Positions 50,298 through 57,619 of a DNA stretch of 57,619 nucleotides are shown one piece after another. Position numbers and translations under genes: made by a program. Source of the DNA: Deltaproteobacteria bacterium UBA6106 (lineage in GTDB: Bacteria > Desulfobacterota > Syntrophorhabdia > Syntrophorhabdales > Syntrophorhabdaceae). Position 1 is the stretch's first letter; each line of letters opens with the position of its first letter. The notes below the pieces were generated by a model. That model ran no database searches, was not told where the DNA came from, and saw only the letters and a list, made by a program, of their open reading frames with translations. Location of the stretch: positions 1 to 57,619 of the forward strand of contig DIWM01000028.1 of the NCBI GenBank assembly GCA_002428485.1, given 5' to 3'.

Positions 50298-51725
50298 CTA
50301 CGTAAGCTGGTGCATCTTCATCAGATTTGTCTTCCCCGATACTGACGGCGGGTGGCTCGCGACGATGATGACCCTGTCTCCCTTTTTCGCGTAGCCAAGC
50401 CTCGCGAGCGTAGAATCGACGCCCTGTATCAAGTCGTCGGTATTGACAAAATGCTCGACCGGAATTGGCGTCACGCCCCAGTATATGGCCATCTGCCTGA
50501 CCACCTTGTGTTCCGGTGAAAAGGCGATAATAGGGGTCTTCGGCCTGAACTTCGAGATAAGCCGCGCCGTAAACCCTGACCTCGTGAAGACTACTATCCA
50601 GCGGGCGCCGACCTCCTCGGCAGCCTTTGCCGCAGCTTGAGCGACAGCGCCTGAGAATTCCTGAATCACGTTGCCGATCAACACGTTCTCTCTCTGCTGG
50701 ACCGCGCCTGCCTGCGAATTTTCGGTGAAGGTAATAATTCTATCCATAACCTTCACCGACTCTAAGGGATACCTGCCCGCAGAGGTCTCGGCGGAAAGCA
50801 TAAGGGCATCGGTCCCGTCAATGACGGCGTTCGCTACATCCGTCGTCTCGGCCCTCGTAGGCCTCATGTGCTGCGTCATTGACTCGAGCATCTGTGTTGC
50901 CGTAATGACAAGGCGCCCTTTTCTGTTTGCCTTTTCTATAAGCATCTTCTGGAACATGGGCACCTCTTCGAGGGGCACCTCAACCCCGAGGTCTCCTCTC
51001 GCAACCATCAGCCCGTCAACCTCGTCAAGGATCCTGTCAATGTCCTTGATCGCCTCGCCCTTCTCTATCTTCGCTATCAGCGGCATGCTGATCTCCTTTT
51101 TCGCAAGCCACTTTTTTACCGCCAGAATATCGTTCACGCTTCTCACGAAGGACAGCGCCACATAATCAACGTTCATCGTAATCCCGAATTCAAGGTCCTT
51201 CCGGTCCTTCTCTGTAAAAAAGGGCGCGCTGACCTTCATGTTGGGAAGGTTCACCCCTTTTCTCTCCCTCAGTACCCCGCCTTCCACAACAGAGGCCGTC
51301 AATGAACCTTTGGACTTTTTCAATACCTCAAGGGCTATCAGTCCGTCATCGAGAAGTATTGCGTCTCCGACCTTTGCGTCCTCGATCAGCCAGGGAAAGT
51401 CGATGTATATGCCCTTGTCGTCTCCTGTGCCCTTTCCTGTCCTGATGACCAATTCGCTGCCCTTCACCAGATGGACCTTTCCATCGTGAAGTTCGCCTAC
51501 CCTGATCTTGATCCCCTGGAGGTCCTGAAGTATCGCCACGTACCTGTCCAGTTTGCCCGCGATCTTTCTGATCCTCTCTATGAGCCGGCCGTGAAATTGA
51601 TGGTCGCCATGAGAGAAATTGAGCCGTGCCACGTCCATTCCGGCGAGCATTAACTTTTCTATCATCTTGTCGCTCGCTGACACAGGACCTATGGTGCATA
51701 CTATCCTGGCCTTTCTTCGCGTCTT
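50298..51725 (-). CDS. pyk: Pyruvate kinase
   Basis: Makes pyruvate and ATP from phosphoenolpyruvate and ADP in glycolysis. The 475-residue protein has the N-terminal KARIVCTIGPVSAS, the catalytic Lys and Mg2+ region IAKIEKGEAIKDID, and MVARGDLGVEVPLEEVP. The C-terminal regulatory domain (about 350-475) contains IVVFTRSGFTARLIS. The start is taken at the ATG with GGGGGA four bases upstream; an ORF from 51767 would add a 14-residue glycine-rich peptide. It is encoded downstream of recG on the same strand. Confidence 0.96.
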   Translation of the reverse strand, partial: KTRRKARIVCTIGPVSASDKMIEKLMLAGMDVARLNFSHGDHQFHGRLIERIRKIAGKLDRYVAILQDLQGIKIRVGELHDGKVHLVKGSELVIRTGKGTGDDKGIYIDFPWLIEDAKVGDAILLDDGLIALEVLKKSKGSLTASVVEGGVLRERKGVNLPNMKVSAPFFTEKDRKDLEFGITMNVDYVALSFVRSVNDILAVKKWLAKKEISMPLIAKIEKGEAIKDIDRILDEVDGLMVARGDLGVEVPLEEVPMFQKMLIEKANRKGRLVITATQMLESMTQHMRPTRAETTDVANAVIDGTDALMLSAETSAGRYPLESVKVMDRIITFTENSQAGAVQQRENVLIGNVIQEFSGAVAQAAAKAAEEVGARWIVVFTRSGFTARLISKFRPKTPIIAFSPEHKVVRQMAIYWGVTPIPVEHFVNTDDLIQGVDSTLARLGYAKKGDRVIIVASHPPSVSGKTNLMKMHQLT

Positions 51726-51773
51726 CATTGATCCCCCTTTTTTTACCATAACTGTACCCCCCTGCAACGGACC

Positions 51774-53858
51774 TTATGCAATATCGGAAAAATTCAATTC
51801 ATTGTTCCATCGTTTCGATATAATACCTTTCAGCCTTGCCGTATCTTTTTCGCGGGCCTGATCAAGCATCGTGCCGGCGATTTTACGCGCGCGGAGCATA
51901 ATATCCATATCCCTTATTATATCACCTGCCCTGAATTTTGGTATACCCGATTGCCTCACCCCGAGCATATCGCCTACCCCTCTTATCCTCATATCCTCTT
52001 CCGCGATCCTGAAACCGTCCGTAGTCTCCTCCATGATCTTCAGCCTTTTCGCCGCTATGCCGGTCTTCTTTTCTCCGGCAACAAGGACGCATTGTGAAGG
52101 ATGGATGCCCCTGCCTACCCTTCCCCGGAGCTGGTGGAGCTGCGAAAGGCCAAACCTCTCCGCATGCTCGACGACGATCATAGTTGCGTTGGGCACATCG
52201 ATACCCACCTCTATTACCGTAGTACATACGAGGATATCTATCGCCTTGTTCTTGAACTTAAGCATAACGTCTTCTTTTTCCTCAGCCTTCATCCTGCCGT
52301 GGAGGAGGCCCACCTTGAACGACGGGAACACGGCCTTCTGTAAATGGTCAGCCATCTCTGTGGCATTGAGGAGTTCCATCTTCTCCGATTCCTCAACGAG
52401 GGGATACACAATATATGCCTGCCTTCCCTCCCTGATCTCTTTTCCGACCATTTCGTAAACGACATCCTTATTCTTCTCCGTATATACCTTCGTCCGTATC
52501 TTCTGTCTCCCCTTCGGCATCTCGTCGATGAGCGACACATCGAGGTCGCCATATACGACCATAGACAATGTCCTCGGGATGGGCGTCGCCGTCATCATGA
52601 GGACGTCCGGCGTAAGACCTTTATCCTTTAACAATTTTCTTTGCAGAACGCCGAACCTGTGCTGCTCGTCGATGATCACCAGCCCGAGATCCCTGAATTT
52701 CACATCCTGCTGGATGACGGCATGGGTGCCTACTACGACGGTTATCGCCCCTTCCGAGATCTTTTTCAGGATGCTGTTCCTCTCCCTACCGAGGCTGCCC
52801 CTCAGGAGGACAACCGGGATGTTCATTATCTCAAGCACCTTATGGGCAGTAAGGTAGTGCTGCTCTGCAAGGATCTCCGTTGGCGCCATGAATGCGACCT
52901 GGTACCCGCTGTCAACTGCCCTTAGTGCGGCCAATACGGCACACACAGTTTTTCCTGACCCCACATCGCCCTGGAGGAGCCTGTTCATCGGCTTGTCGCT
53001 CACCATGTCATCGTTGATCTCGGCAGCAACTCTTTGCTGAGCTGCCGTAAGCTCAAAATCAAGGCCCTCTAAAAACGTGTTGTAATAACCTCCGTCGGAG
53101 CAAAACCGTATGCCTTTTTCCGATTCAACCTCTCTCTTCCTGATCAAAAGGGCGCTTTGAAAAGTCACATACTCTTCCAGTATGATCCTTTCCAGGAAGG
53201 GGCTTCTCGTCCTGCCCCCTTCCAGATAGTCATCGGGAAAATGAAGCGAAAAAAGGGAGCTTCGCAGGGTGCTCAGGTTCTCCGACGATTCAATGCCTGC
53301 GGGAACAACGCTCTCGATATCTTCTCCGTAATCTGTAACAACCTGGGCTATAATCTTCCTCAGGGCACCTTGTTTGATCCCCTCCACTTCAGAGTAAATG
53401 GGAACTATTTTTGTATGCTCGGCGACATCGGGCTCTTCATCGAGTATCGTTATTTCGGGGTGGACCATCTGGAGCGAGCTGCCGAACCTGGTCACTTCGC
53501 CGGAGAGGAAGAGAATATTGCCCTTCCTGCAGACGTTTTTAAGGTACTGTGGGAACCATTGGAACCACTTTAAGGATATCTGCCCTGTCTCATCGCCAAC
53601 GACCGCCTCAAAGCCCTTTTTGCGCGCATGGCGGTAAAAAAGCGACCTGTAACGGATGACGCGCGCGATAAGGTTGACCCTCTGTCTCTCCTCAATCAGC
53701 CCTATCTTTGACATATGACGCCTGTCAATGTATTTTACCGGCAGAAAGTAAAGCAGGTCCTCAACGGTCCTGACCCCTTTTTTGCCAAGGTTCTCTGCGA
53801 TTTTCGGGCCGATGCCCTTAATATTGATCACGGGCGTCGCCAGCATATTATTAATCAT
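51774..53858 (-). CDS. recG: ATP-dependent DNA helicase RecG
   Basis: Processes stalled replication forks and branched DNA. The 694-residue protein has an N-terminal wedge/OB domain (VKYIDRR, then ARVIRYRSLFYRHARKKG), helicase motif I LLQGDVGSGKTV, motif Ia MAPTEILAEQH, motif II VIIDEQHRFGV, TATPIPRTLSM, and in the second lobe TTVIEVGIDVPNA and QLRGRVGRG. A helix-hairpin-helix-like start (INIKGIGPKIAENLGKKG) is present. Length is normal. It is divergent from the macrodomain gene. Confidence 0.97.
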   Translation of the reverse strand: MINNMLATPVINIKGIGPKIAENLGKKGVRTVEDLLYFLPVKYIDRRHMSKIGLIEERQRVNLIARVIRYRSLFYRHARKKGFEAVVGDETGQISLKWFQWFPQYLKNVCRKGNILFLSGEVTRFGSSLQMVHPEITILDEEPDVAEHTKIVPIYSEVEGIKQGALRKIIAQVVTDYGEDIESVVPAGIESSENLSTLRSSLFSLHFPDDYLEGGRTRSPFLERIILEEYVTFQSALLIRKREVESEKGIRFCSDGGYYNTFLEGLDFELTAAQQRVAAEINDDMVSDKPMNRLLQGDVGSGKTVCAVLAALRAVDSGYQVAFMAPTEILAEQHYLTAHKVLEIMNIPVVLLRGSLGRERNSILKKISEGAITVVVGTHAVIQQDVKFRDLGLVIIDEQHRFGVLQRKLLKDKGLTPDVLMMTATPIPRTLSMVVYGDLDVSLIDEMPKGRQKIRTKVYTEKNKDVVYEMVGKEIREGRQAYIVYPLVEESEKMELLNATEMADHLQKAVFPSFKVGLLHGRMKAEEKEDVMLKFKNKAIDILVCTTVIEVGIDVPNATMIVVEHAERFGLSQLHQLRGRVGRGIHPSQCVLVAGEKKTGIAAKRLKIMEETTDGFRIAEEDMRIRGVGDMLGVRQSGIPKFRAGDIIRDMDIMLRARKIAGTMLDQAREKDTARLKGIISKRWNNELNFSDIA

Positions 53859-53888
53859 TTTTCTTTCCCATTTTCAGAATTTTATATT

Positions 53889-53901
53889 ACAATACTATTG
53901 T
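53889..53901. promoter_or_regulatory. 13-bp perfect palindrome between recG and the macrodomain gene
   Basis: ACAATA-C-TATTGT in the 95-bp divergent gap, in an AT-rich stretch. It could be an operator or part of overlapping promoters; no protein is suggested by the sequence. Confidence 0.35.
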
Positions 53902-53953
53902 GCCCTTTTAAAGGAAACAAAGGCGGCCTTCGAAGTACTATCATGGTCAATGT

Positions 53954-54649
53954 ATGAATATCCTTAGAGAAGTCTCCAAAAAAGGAACAAAAATCAGCAT
54001 CATCGAGGGTGACCTCACTGAAAGCGATGCGGACGCCATAGTCAACGCGGCGAACTCATACCTCCGGCACGGCGGGGGCGTTGCTGGGGCGATCGTCAGG
54101 AAGGGCGGGCCCATCATACAGGAAGAAAGCAACGCGATCGGCCATGTTCCCGTTGGCGAATGCGCCATCACGTCCGGCGGGAAGTTAAAGGCACGGCATG
54201 TGATCCATGCTGTCGGCCCCAGGTGGGGCGAAGGCGATGAGCACAACAAGCTGCGGAACGCGATCCGGAATGTGTTGAACATGGCCGCATCGAAAGGTTT
54301 TAAATCGATCGCCATGCCAGCCATCAGTGCAGGCATTTTCGGCTTTCCCAAGGCAGAATGTGCAAAGATCATCATCGAAGAGATCGCGGCGTTCCTGGAA
54401 GGCAGCGCTATTATTTCCCCTTCCCCCTCACCCTGCCCTCTCCCGCGAGGGGAGAGGGAAAATTGTTACCAAGTGCCACCCGTGCCCTGCCCTCTCCCGC
54501 GAGGGGAGAGGGAAAATGGTTGTCCCGCAGCAAGCTTCGGGGAATCATGCAGTTTGAAGGAGATCTCTGTATACCTCTTTGACGAAGAGATCATAGCTTA
54601 TTTTATCAAAGAGATGGGATTGCTTGAGAAGGAAACTGATGGAACATAA
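53954..54649 (+). CDS. Macrodomain protein (ADP-ribose-type deacylase/hydrolase) with palindrome-encoded insertion
   Basis: A 231-residue protein. Its macrodomain core (about 8-155) shows IIEGDLTESDADAIVNAANS, RHGGGVAGAI, CAITSGGKL and MPAISAGIFGFPKAEC, as in enzymes removing O-acetyl or ADP-ribose groups. Between the helix ending EGSAIIS and the final SLKEISVYLFDEEI there is an extra segment with two identical CPLPRGEREN peptides, encoded by two 33-bp palindromic elements. Without it the protein would have a normal macrodomain length. It follows a divergent promoter region and is 164 bp from purF. Confidence 0.88.
   Translation: MNILREVSKKGTKISIIEGDLTESDADAIVNAANSYLRHGGGVAGAIVRKGGPIIQEESNAIGHVPVGECAITSGGKLKARHVIHAVGPRWGEGDEHNKLRNAIRNVLNMAASKGFKSIAMPAISAGIFGFPKAECAKIIIEEIAAFLEGSAIISPSPSPCPLPRGERENCYQVPPVPCPLPRGERENGCPAASFGESCSLKEISVYLFDEEIIAYFIKEMGLLEKETDGT
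54431..54463. repeat. In-frame palindromic element, copy 1
   Basis: A 33-bp element with arms CCCTCTCCC and GGGAGAGGG around a 5-base loop, translated as CPLPRGERE. It is identical to the element at 54485. Confidence 0.85.
54485..54517. repeat. In-frame palindromic element, copy 2
   Basis: Identical to the element at 54431, starting exactly 54 bp later. Both spacing and element length are multiples of three, so the macrodomain reading frame is kept. Confidence 0.85.
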
Positions 54650-54651
54650 TA

Positions 54652-54686
54652 AATCGTATATCGTATATCGTATATCGTATATCGGA
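54652..54686. repeat. Heptamer array downstream of the macrodomain gene
   Basis: AATCGTA, three copies of TATCGTA and TATCGGA at a strict 7-bp step. It starts just after the macrodomain stop codon. Confidence 0.85.
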
Positions 54687-54750
54687 AGAATTATAAAGAA
54701 AACCCTTCGTCGTAACGCGTTCAACAGAAGGGTAGAAGAAAATTGTTTTC

Positions 54751-54799
54751 TTTGTCTTTCACTTTTCACTTTTCACCTTTTACCTTTCACCTTTATCAG
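54751..54799. repeat. Heptamer array upstream of purF
   Basis: TTTGTCT, TTCACTT, TTCACTT, TTCACCT, TTTACCT, TTCACCT, TTATCAG. It ends 14 bp before the purF start and includes no obvious promoter. On the transcript it would form a pyrimidine-rich leader. Confidence 0.8.
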
Positions 54800-54813
54800 C
54801 CGTTGGAGAATGT

Positions 54814-56196
54814 ATGTGCGGAATATTTGGGATCTTTAATCATAAGGACGCGGCAAACCTGACATACCTCGGGCTCCATGCGCTCCAGCACAGGGGCCAG
54901 GAAAGCGCCGGCATATCAAGCACCGATGGCTACACCGTCACAACCCACAGGGAGATGGGGCTCGTATCGGATATCTTTGACGCCGATGTCCTGCAGAAGC
55001 TCAAGGGCAACGCGGCGATCGGACACGTCCGCTATTCCACTGCCGGGTCGAGCAACATCGGGAATGCGCAGCCTCTTGCTGTTGAATACTCGCAGGGCTA
55101 TCTCGCGATTGCCCATAACGGAAACCTTACCAACGCCAGGATCATCAAGGATGAGCTTCAAAACTACGGATCCATCTTCCAGTCAACAACAGACACTGAG
55201 GTCATCATACACCTCATTGCCCTTTCCCATGAGAATTCCACCCTGGAGAGGCTCACCAGCGCCCTTAAAAGGCTCGAAGGCTCATACTCCCTGGTCCTGC
55301 TTACCAACAAGGAGCTTATCGTTGCCAGGGATCCACAGGGGTTCAGGCCGCTTGTCCTCGGAAAGATCAAGGATGCCTATGTGGTATCAAGCGAAACGTG
55401 CGCCTTCGACCTCATAGGCGCAAGGTATATACGTGAGATAGAGCCCGGTGAGATCGTCCATATCAGCCAGGAAGGCATGAAAAGCTATAAACCTTTTAAA
55501 AAGACAAATCCGCAGTTCTGTATCTTTGAATATATCTATTTCGCGAGGCCCGACAGCTTTATGTTCGGGGAAACGGTATACTCTGTCAGAAAGGACCTGG
55601 GGAGACAGCTTGCGAAAGATACCCATGTTGATGCCGATATGGTGATTGCCATACCCGACTCCGGTATTGGGGCCGCAATAGGCTATTCTCAGGAGACCGG
55701 CCTTCCTTTCGAGCTTGGGCTTATCAGGAACCATTACGTGGGCAGGACCTTTATAGAACCGGAGGAATCCATCAGGCACTTTGGCGTAAAACTGAAGCTG
55801 AACGCGATCCATGACATCGTCAAAGGGAAAAGGATCATCGTGATCGACGACTCTATCGTGAGGGCCACGACCGGCAGAAAGATCATAAAGATGCTGCGGC
55901 AATATGGTGCGAAGGAGATACATTTCAGGGTCAGCTCTCCGCCTACCACACATCCCTGTTTTTACGGTATTGACACACCTTCAAGGGCTCAGCTCATAGC
56001 CTCGTCGCACACTGTCAGGGAGATCAATAAATACATGGGGTCAGACACCCTTCGTTACCTGACCCCTGAAAGCTTGAGGAAGGCCGTCGGCAGTGATAAT
56101 TATACCTTCTGCGATGCCTGTTTTTCAGGCAAGTACCCATCAAAGTTCCCATGGGGCATGGAGCTCGAACAGATGGAATTATTTTCGAAGAGGTGA
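54814..56196 (+). CDS. purF: Amidophosphoribosyltransferase
   Basis: First committed step of purine synthesis: PRPP plus glutamine to phosphoribosylamine. The 460-residue protein starts MCGIFGIF, so Cys2 is the glutaminase nucleophile without a propeptide. It has HRGQESAGIS in the glutaminase domain and VIDDSIVRATTGRKI for PRPP. Cysteines in FCIFEYIYFA, THPCFYGID and CDACF fit the [4Fe-4S]-containing type known from Bacillus. GGAG precedes the ATG. It is followed by pyrE after two bases. Confidence 0.97.
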   Translation: MCGIFGIFNHKDAANLTYLGLHALQHRGQESAGISSTDGYTVTTHREMGLVSDIFDADVLQKLKGNAAIGHVRYSTAGSSNIGNAQPLAVEYSQGYLAIAHNGNLTNARIIKDELQNYGSIFQSTTDTEVIIHLIALSHENSTLERLTSALKRLEGSYSLVLLTNKELIVARDPQGFRPLVLGKIKDAYVVSSETCAFDLIGARYIREIEPGEIVHISQEGMKSYKPFKKTNPQFCIFEYIYFARPDSFMFGETVYSVRKDLGRQLAKDTHVDADMVIAIPDSGIGAAIGYSQETGLPFELGLIRNHYVGRTFIEPEESIRHFGVKLKLNAIHDIVKGKRIIVIDDSIVRATTGRKIIKMLRQYGAKEIHFRVSSPPTTHPCFYGIDTPSRAQLIASSHTVREINKYMGSDTLRYLTPESLRKAVGSDNYTFCDACFSGKYPSKFPWGMELEQMELFSKR

Positions 56197-56198
56197 AT

Positions 56199-56756
56199 AT
56201 GAACTGTTTGGAAGAAGCAAGGGAAGTGCTGCTCAACATTTTAAAGTCCCTCTCTTATGAAGAAGGTGAATTTATCCTCAAGAGCGGCAAAAAGAGTTCT
56301 TATTACATTGACGCACGAGAGACTACGCTGAATCCTGAAGGCATGTATATAACGGGCGAAATCATGTACAACATGGTAAAAAAAATACCCGATATCGAGG
56401 CTGTCGGCGGCGTAAGCATCGGCGCAGACCCCCTCGTCTGCGCAACTGTCCTCGCGTCATACAATTGCAAGGACAACCTTTTCGGTTTCTTTATCAGGAA
56501 GGAACCCAAGGGCCACGGGAGGAACCTCTGGATCGAAGGGGCGAAAAACCTCAAGAAGGGGATGCACGTGATCATCCTCGAGGATGTAGTGACCACAGGA
56601 GGCTCATCATTAAAGTCGATAGAGGTAACGGAGCAGGAAGGATACAGGGTAAAAGGAGTTATAGCGCTCCTGGACAGGCTTGAAGGCGGTAAAGAAGCCA
56701 TAGAATCAAAAGGTTATATGTTTAAATCAATATTTACTCTTAAGGATTTAAGATAA
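56199..56756 (+). CDS. pyrE: Orotate phosphoribosyltransferase
   Basis: Forms orotidine-5'-phosphate from orotate and PRPP in pyrimidine synthesis. The 185-residue protein has KSGKKSSYYIDARET, VGGVSIGADPL, FIRKEPKGHG and the PRPP motif VIILEDVVTTGGSSLKS. The ATG at 56199 with GAGGTG upstream is preferred; a longer frame (from 56151) overlaps purF. Cotranscription with purF is likely and would couple purine and pyrimidine synthesis. Confidence 0.95.
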   Translation: MNCLEEAREVLLNILKSLSYEEGEFILKSGKKSSYYIDARETTLNPEGMYITGEIMYNMVKKIPDIEAVGGVSIGADPLVCATVLASYNCKDNLFGFFIRKEPKGHGRNLWIEGAKNLKKGMHVIILEDVVTTGGSSLKSIEVTEQEGYRVKGVIALLDRLEGGKEAIESKGYMFKSIFTLKDLR

Positions 56757-56786
56757 GATATTGTATTAATTTACTTTATTATTCCA

Positions 56787-57563
56787 TCAGAACTCTATTG
56801 TCGAAATGTAATCGGAAAATGAGATGATCTTCACACTGTCGGAAGGATTTATAAGGAACGGCGCAAGGTCTTTCGACAGTACCCTGAGGTCGAGATCCCT
56901 GCATCTTCTGATAATCCTTTTTTTCAGCACGGCGCCGGAGTTTATGCCCAGCTTATTGCCGATATAATCCATGTTGGGGTTTGTTTTCCCCATCAGATAG
57001 ATGATGTCATAAAAATCTCTGCCCATTGCACGCTTTCGGGTAAAGATACAGGCGATCTTCTGCGCTAAGAGGATGTCGGCAGGGACAGCGTGTATGCGCG
57101 TAAAGATGCCGAACTTGTTAATGATGATACTCTGCGGCTTATAATCAAAATCCTGTGGTTCGGTATCGATCTGTATTGTAAGCTTTTCATCTCTATGGCG
57201 TGAAATGCCTGCCTCCTGGAGTATTCCGGAGATCCGCACTGAAGACCGGAACGCAGTCCTAATGGTGTTCTTTACATCCACCTCATACCCTTCCAACATA
57301 AACCGCCTGGCGATAAGACCGGAGAGTTTCTCAAACCCGACTTTATCAAGAGAGCGGTTGTCAAAGTCAAGATCCTCAGAAAACCGTGTGCCGGCATGGG
57401 CTATACGGATGGCGGTCCCTCCCATAAAACGAAGACTATTTGCAAAGGTAGATGTGAAGATGATTTCCAGTATCTTGTACTGAAGGTATTCCCGCAGAAT
57501 GTTTTTTCTGAAGGGCCTTAACTGCTCAGGGTAGTACGACTCGATCTGTGTCATGTCAAGCAT
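56787..57563 (-). CDS. AbiEii/AbiGii-family nucleotidyltransferase toxin
   Basis: A 258-residue protein of the type IV toxin/abortive-infection nucleotidyltransferase family. The signature FMGGTAIRIAHAGTRFSEDLDFD carries the GG and the D-x-D catalytic residues. KIACIFTRKRAMGRDFYD is the downstream conserved segment. Such toxins modify tRNA or other targets and are controlled by AbiEi-type regulators. Upstream on the same strand an open frame ends 13 bp inside this gene. It is convergent with pyrE, 30 bp apart. An alternative ATG lies three codons in (57554). Confidence 0.87.
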   Translation of the reverse strand: MLDMTQIESYYPEQLRPFRKNILREYLQYKILEIIFTSTFANSLRFMGGTAIRIAHAGTRFSEDLDFDNRSLDKVGFEKLSGLIARRFMLEGYEVDVKNTIRTAFRSSVRISGILQEAGISRHRDEKLTIQIDTEPQDFDYKPQSIIINKFGIFTRIHAVPADILLAQKIACIFTRKRAMGRDFYDIIYLMGKTNPNMDYIGNKLGINSGAVLKKRIIRRCRDLDLRVLSKDLAPFLINPSDSVKIISFSDYISTIEF

Positions 57564-57619
57564 TTCTCATAAACCCCCAGAAAGAATGCATTCTGCCGGT
57601 CAGTGACGTATGCCGGAAC
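57551..57619 (-). CDS. C-terminal end of an upstream gene, possibly the AbiEi-type antitoxin (partial)
   Basis: The last 22 codons of a minus-strand frame (ending NAFFLGVYEKCLT, then TGA) are visible; the rest lies beyond the right edge. It overlaps the toxin start, which is the usual AbiEi-AbiEii arrangement. The visible peptide is too short to assign a family. Confidence 0.45.
   Translation of the reverse strand, partial: VPAYVTDRQNAFFLGVYEKCLT

Overview
The window is a gene-dense bacterial chromosome segment, roughly half G+C. It looks like a free-living, sensor-rich anaerobe. Several traits point that way: very many PAS/GAF/dCache sensor proteins, c-di-GMP enzymes, class III cyclases, a rubrerythrin-like protein next to a flavodiiron-like beta-lactamase-fold protein, many toxin-antitoxin modules and degenerate heptamer repeats. 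A Desulfobacterota/deltaproteobacterial syntroph or sulfate-reducer relative fits best. That is only an impression, because the window holds no rRNA gene and only housekeeping genes of modest taxonomic value (aspS, pyk, recG, purF, pyrE, galT). I saw no tRNA, rRNA, CRISPR or transposase gene.

Region 1 (1-21909, all minus strand, so read right to left) is a chemosensory and cyclic-nucleotide signalling block. It runs: cheW fragment, cheW, cheR-TPR, an inserted S23/Avd-type four-helix-bundle gene, cheW, MCP, cheA with a C-terminal receiver, cheB, a receiver protein, a receiver-histidine kinase, a receiver-GAF-PAS-PAS-HD-GYP protein, a CheY-like receiver, a dCache-PAS-HD-GYP protein, a dCache-PAS-PAS-GGDEF protein, a HAMP-GAFx3-nucleotide cyclase, then aspS (its 3' part lies outside the window). 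The composition resembles Wsp-type chemosensory pathways, but the expected receiver-GGDEF output is replaced by c-di-GMP phosphodiesterases.

Region 2 (21930-31200) is accessory DNA around a NarX/NarL-like pair (five-PAS kinase and LuxR-type regulator). Its cargo is two RelE-type toxin-antitoxin pairs, hicAB, a HEAT-repeat protein and two AAA/DUF4143 ATPases. The hicAB-HEAT-ATPase block is bracketed by direct copies of the 3' end of galT. Several cargo genes have consensus promoters whose predicted transcription start falls on the start codon.

Region 3 (31197-50292) is a probable exopolysaccharide and signalling locus. galT is divergent from an operon of two small TPR proteins, a large TPR/beta-barrel outer-membrane protein, a cellulose-synthase-like glycosyltransferase, a GH26 glycoside hydrolase, a hybrid sensor kinase and a PIG-L deacetylase fusion. 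A convergent PilZ protein follows. Next comes a partner-switching set (receiver-PP2C phosphatase, STAS, RsbW-like kinase), a eukaryotic-type UDP-sugar pyrophosphorylase, and a rubrerythrin-like/nucleotide cyclase/diiron beta-lactamase-fold trio that could couple oxygen or redox state to cAMP.

Region 4 (50298-57619) is housekeeping: pyk and recG (minus), then a macrodomain gene carrying in-frame palindromic insertions, purF and pyrE (plus). An AbiEii-type nucleotidyltransferase toxin gene lies at the right edge.

A theme crossing regions 1, 2 and 4 is arrays of degenerate 7-bp units, different in sequence at each locus but exactly heptameric. Two cargo cassettes (the S23 gene and the second RelE pair) are flanked by such arrays in inverted orientation.
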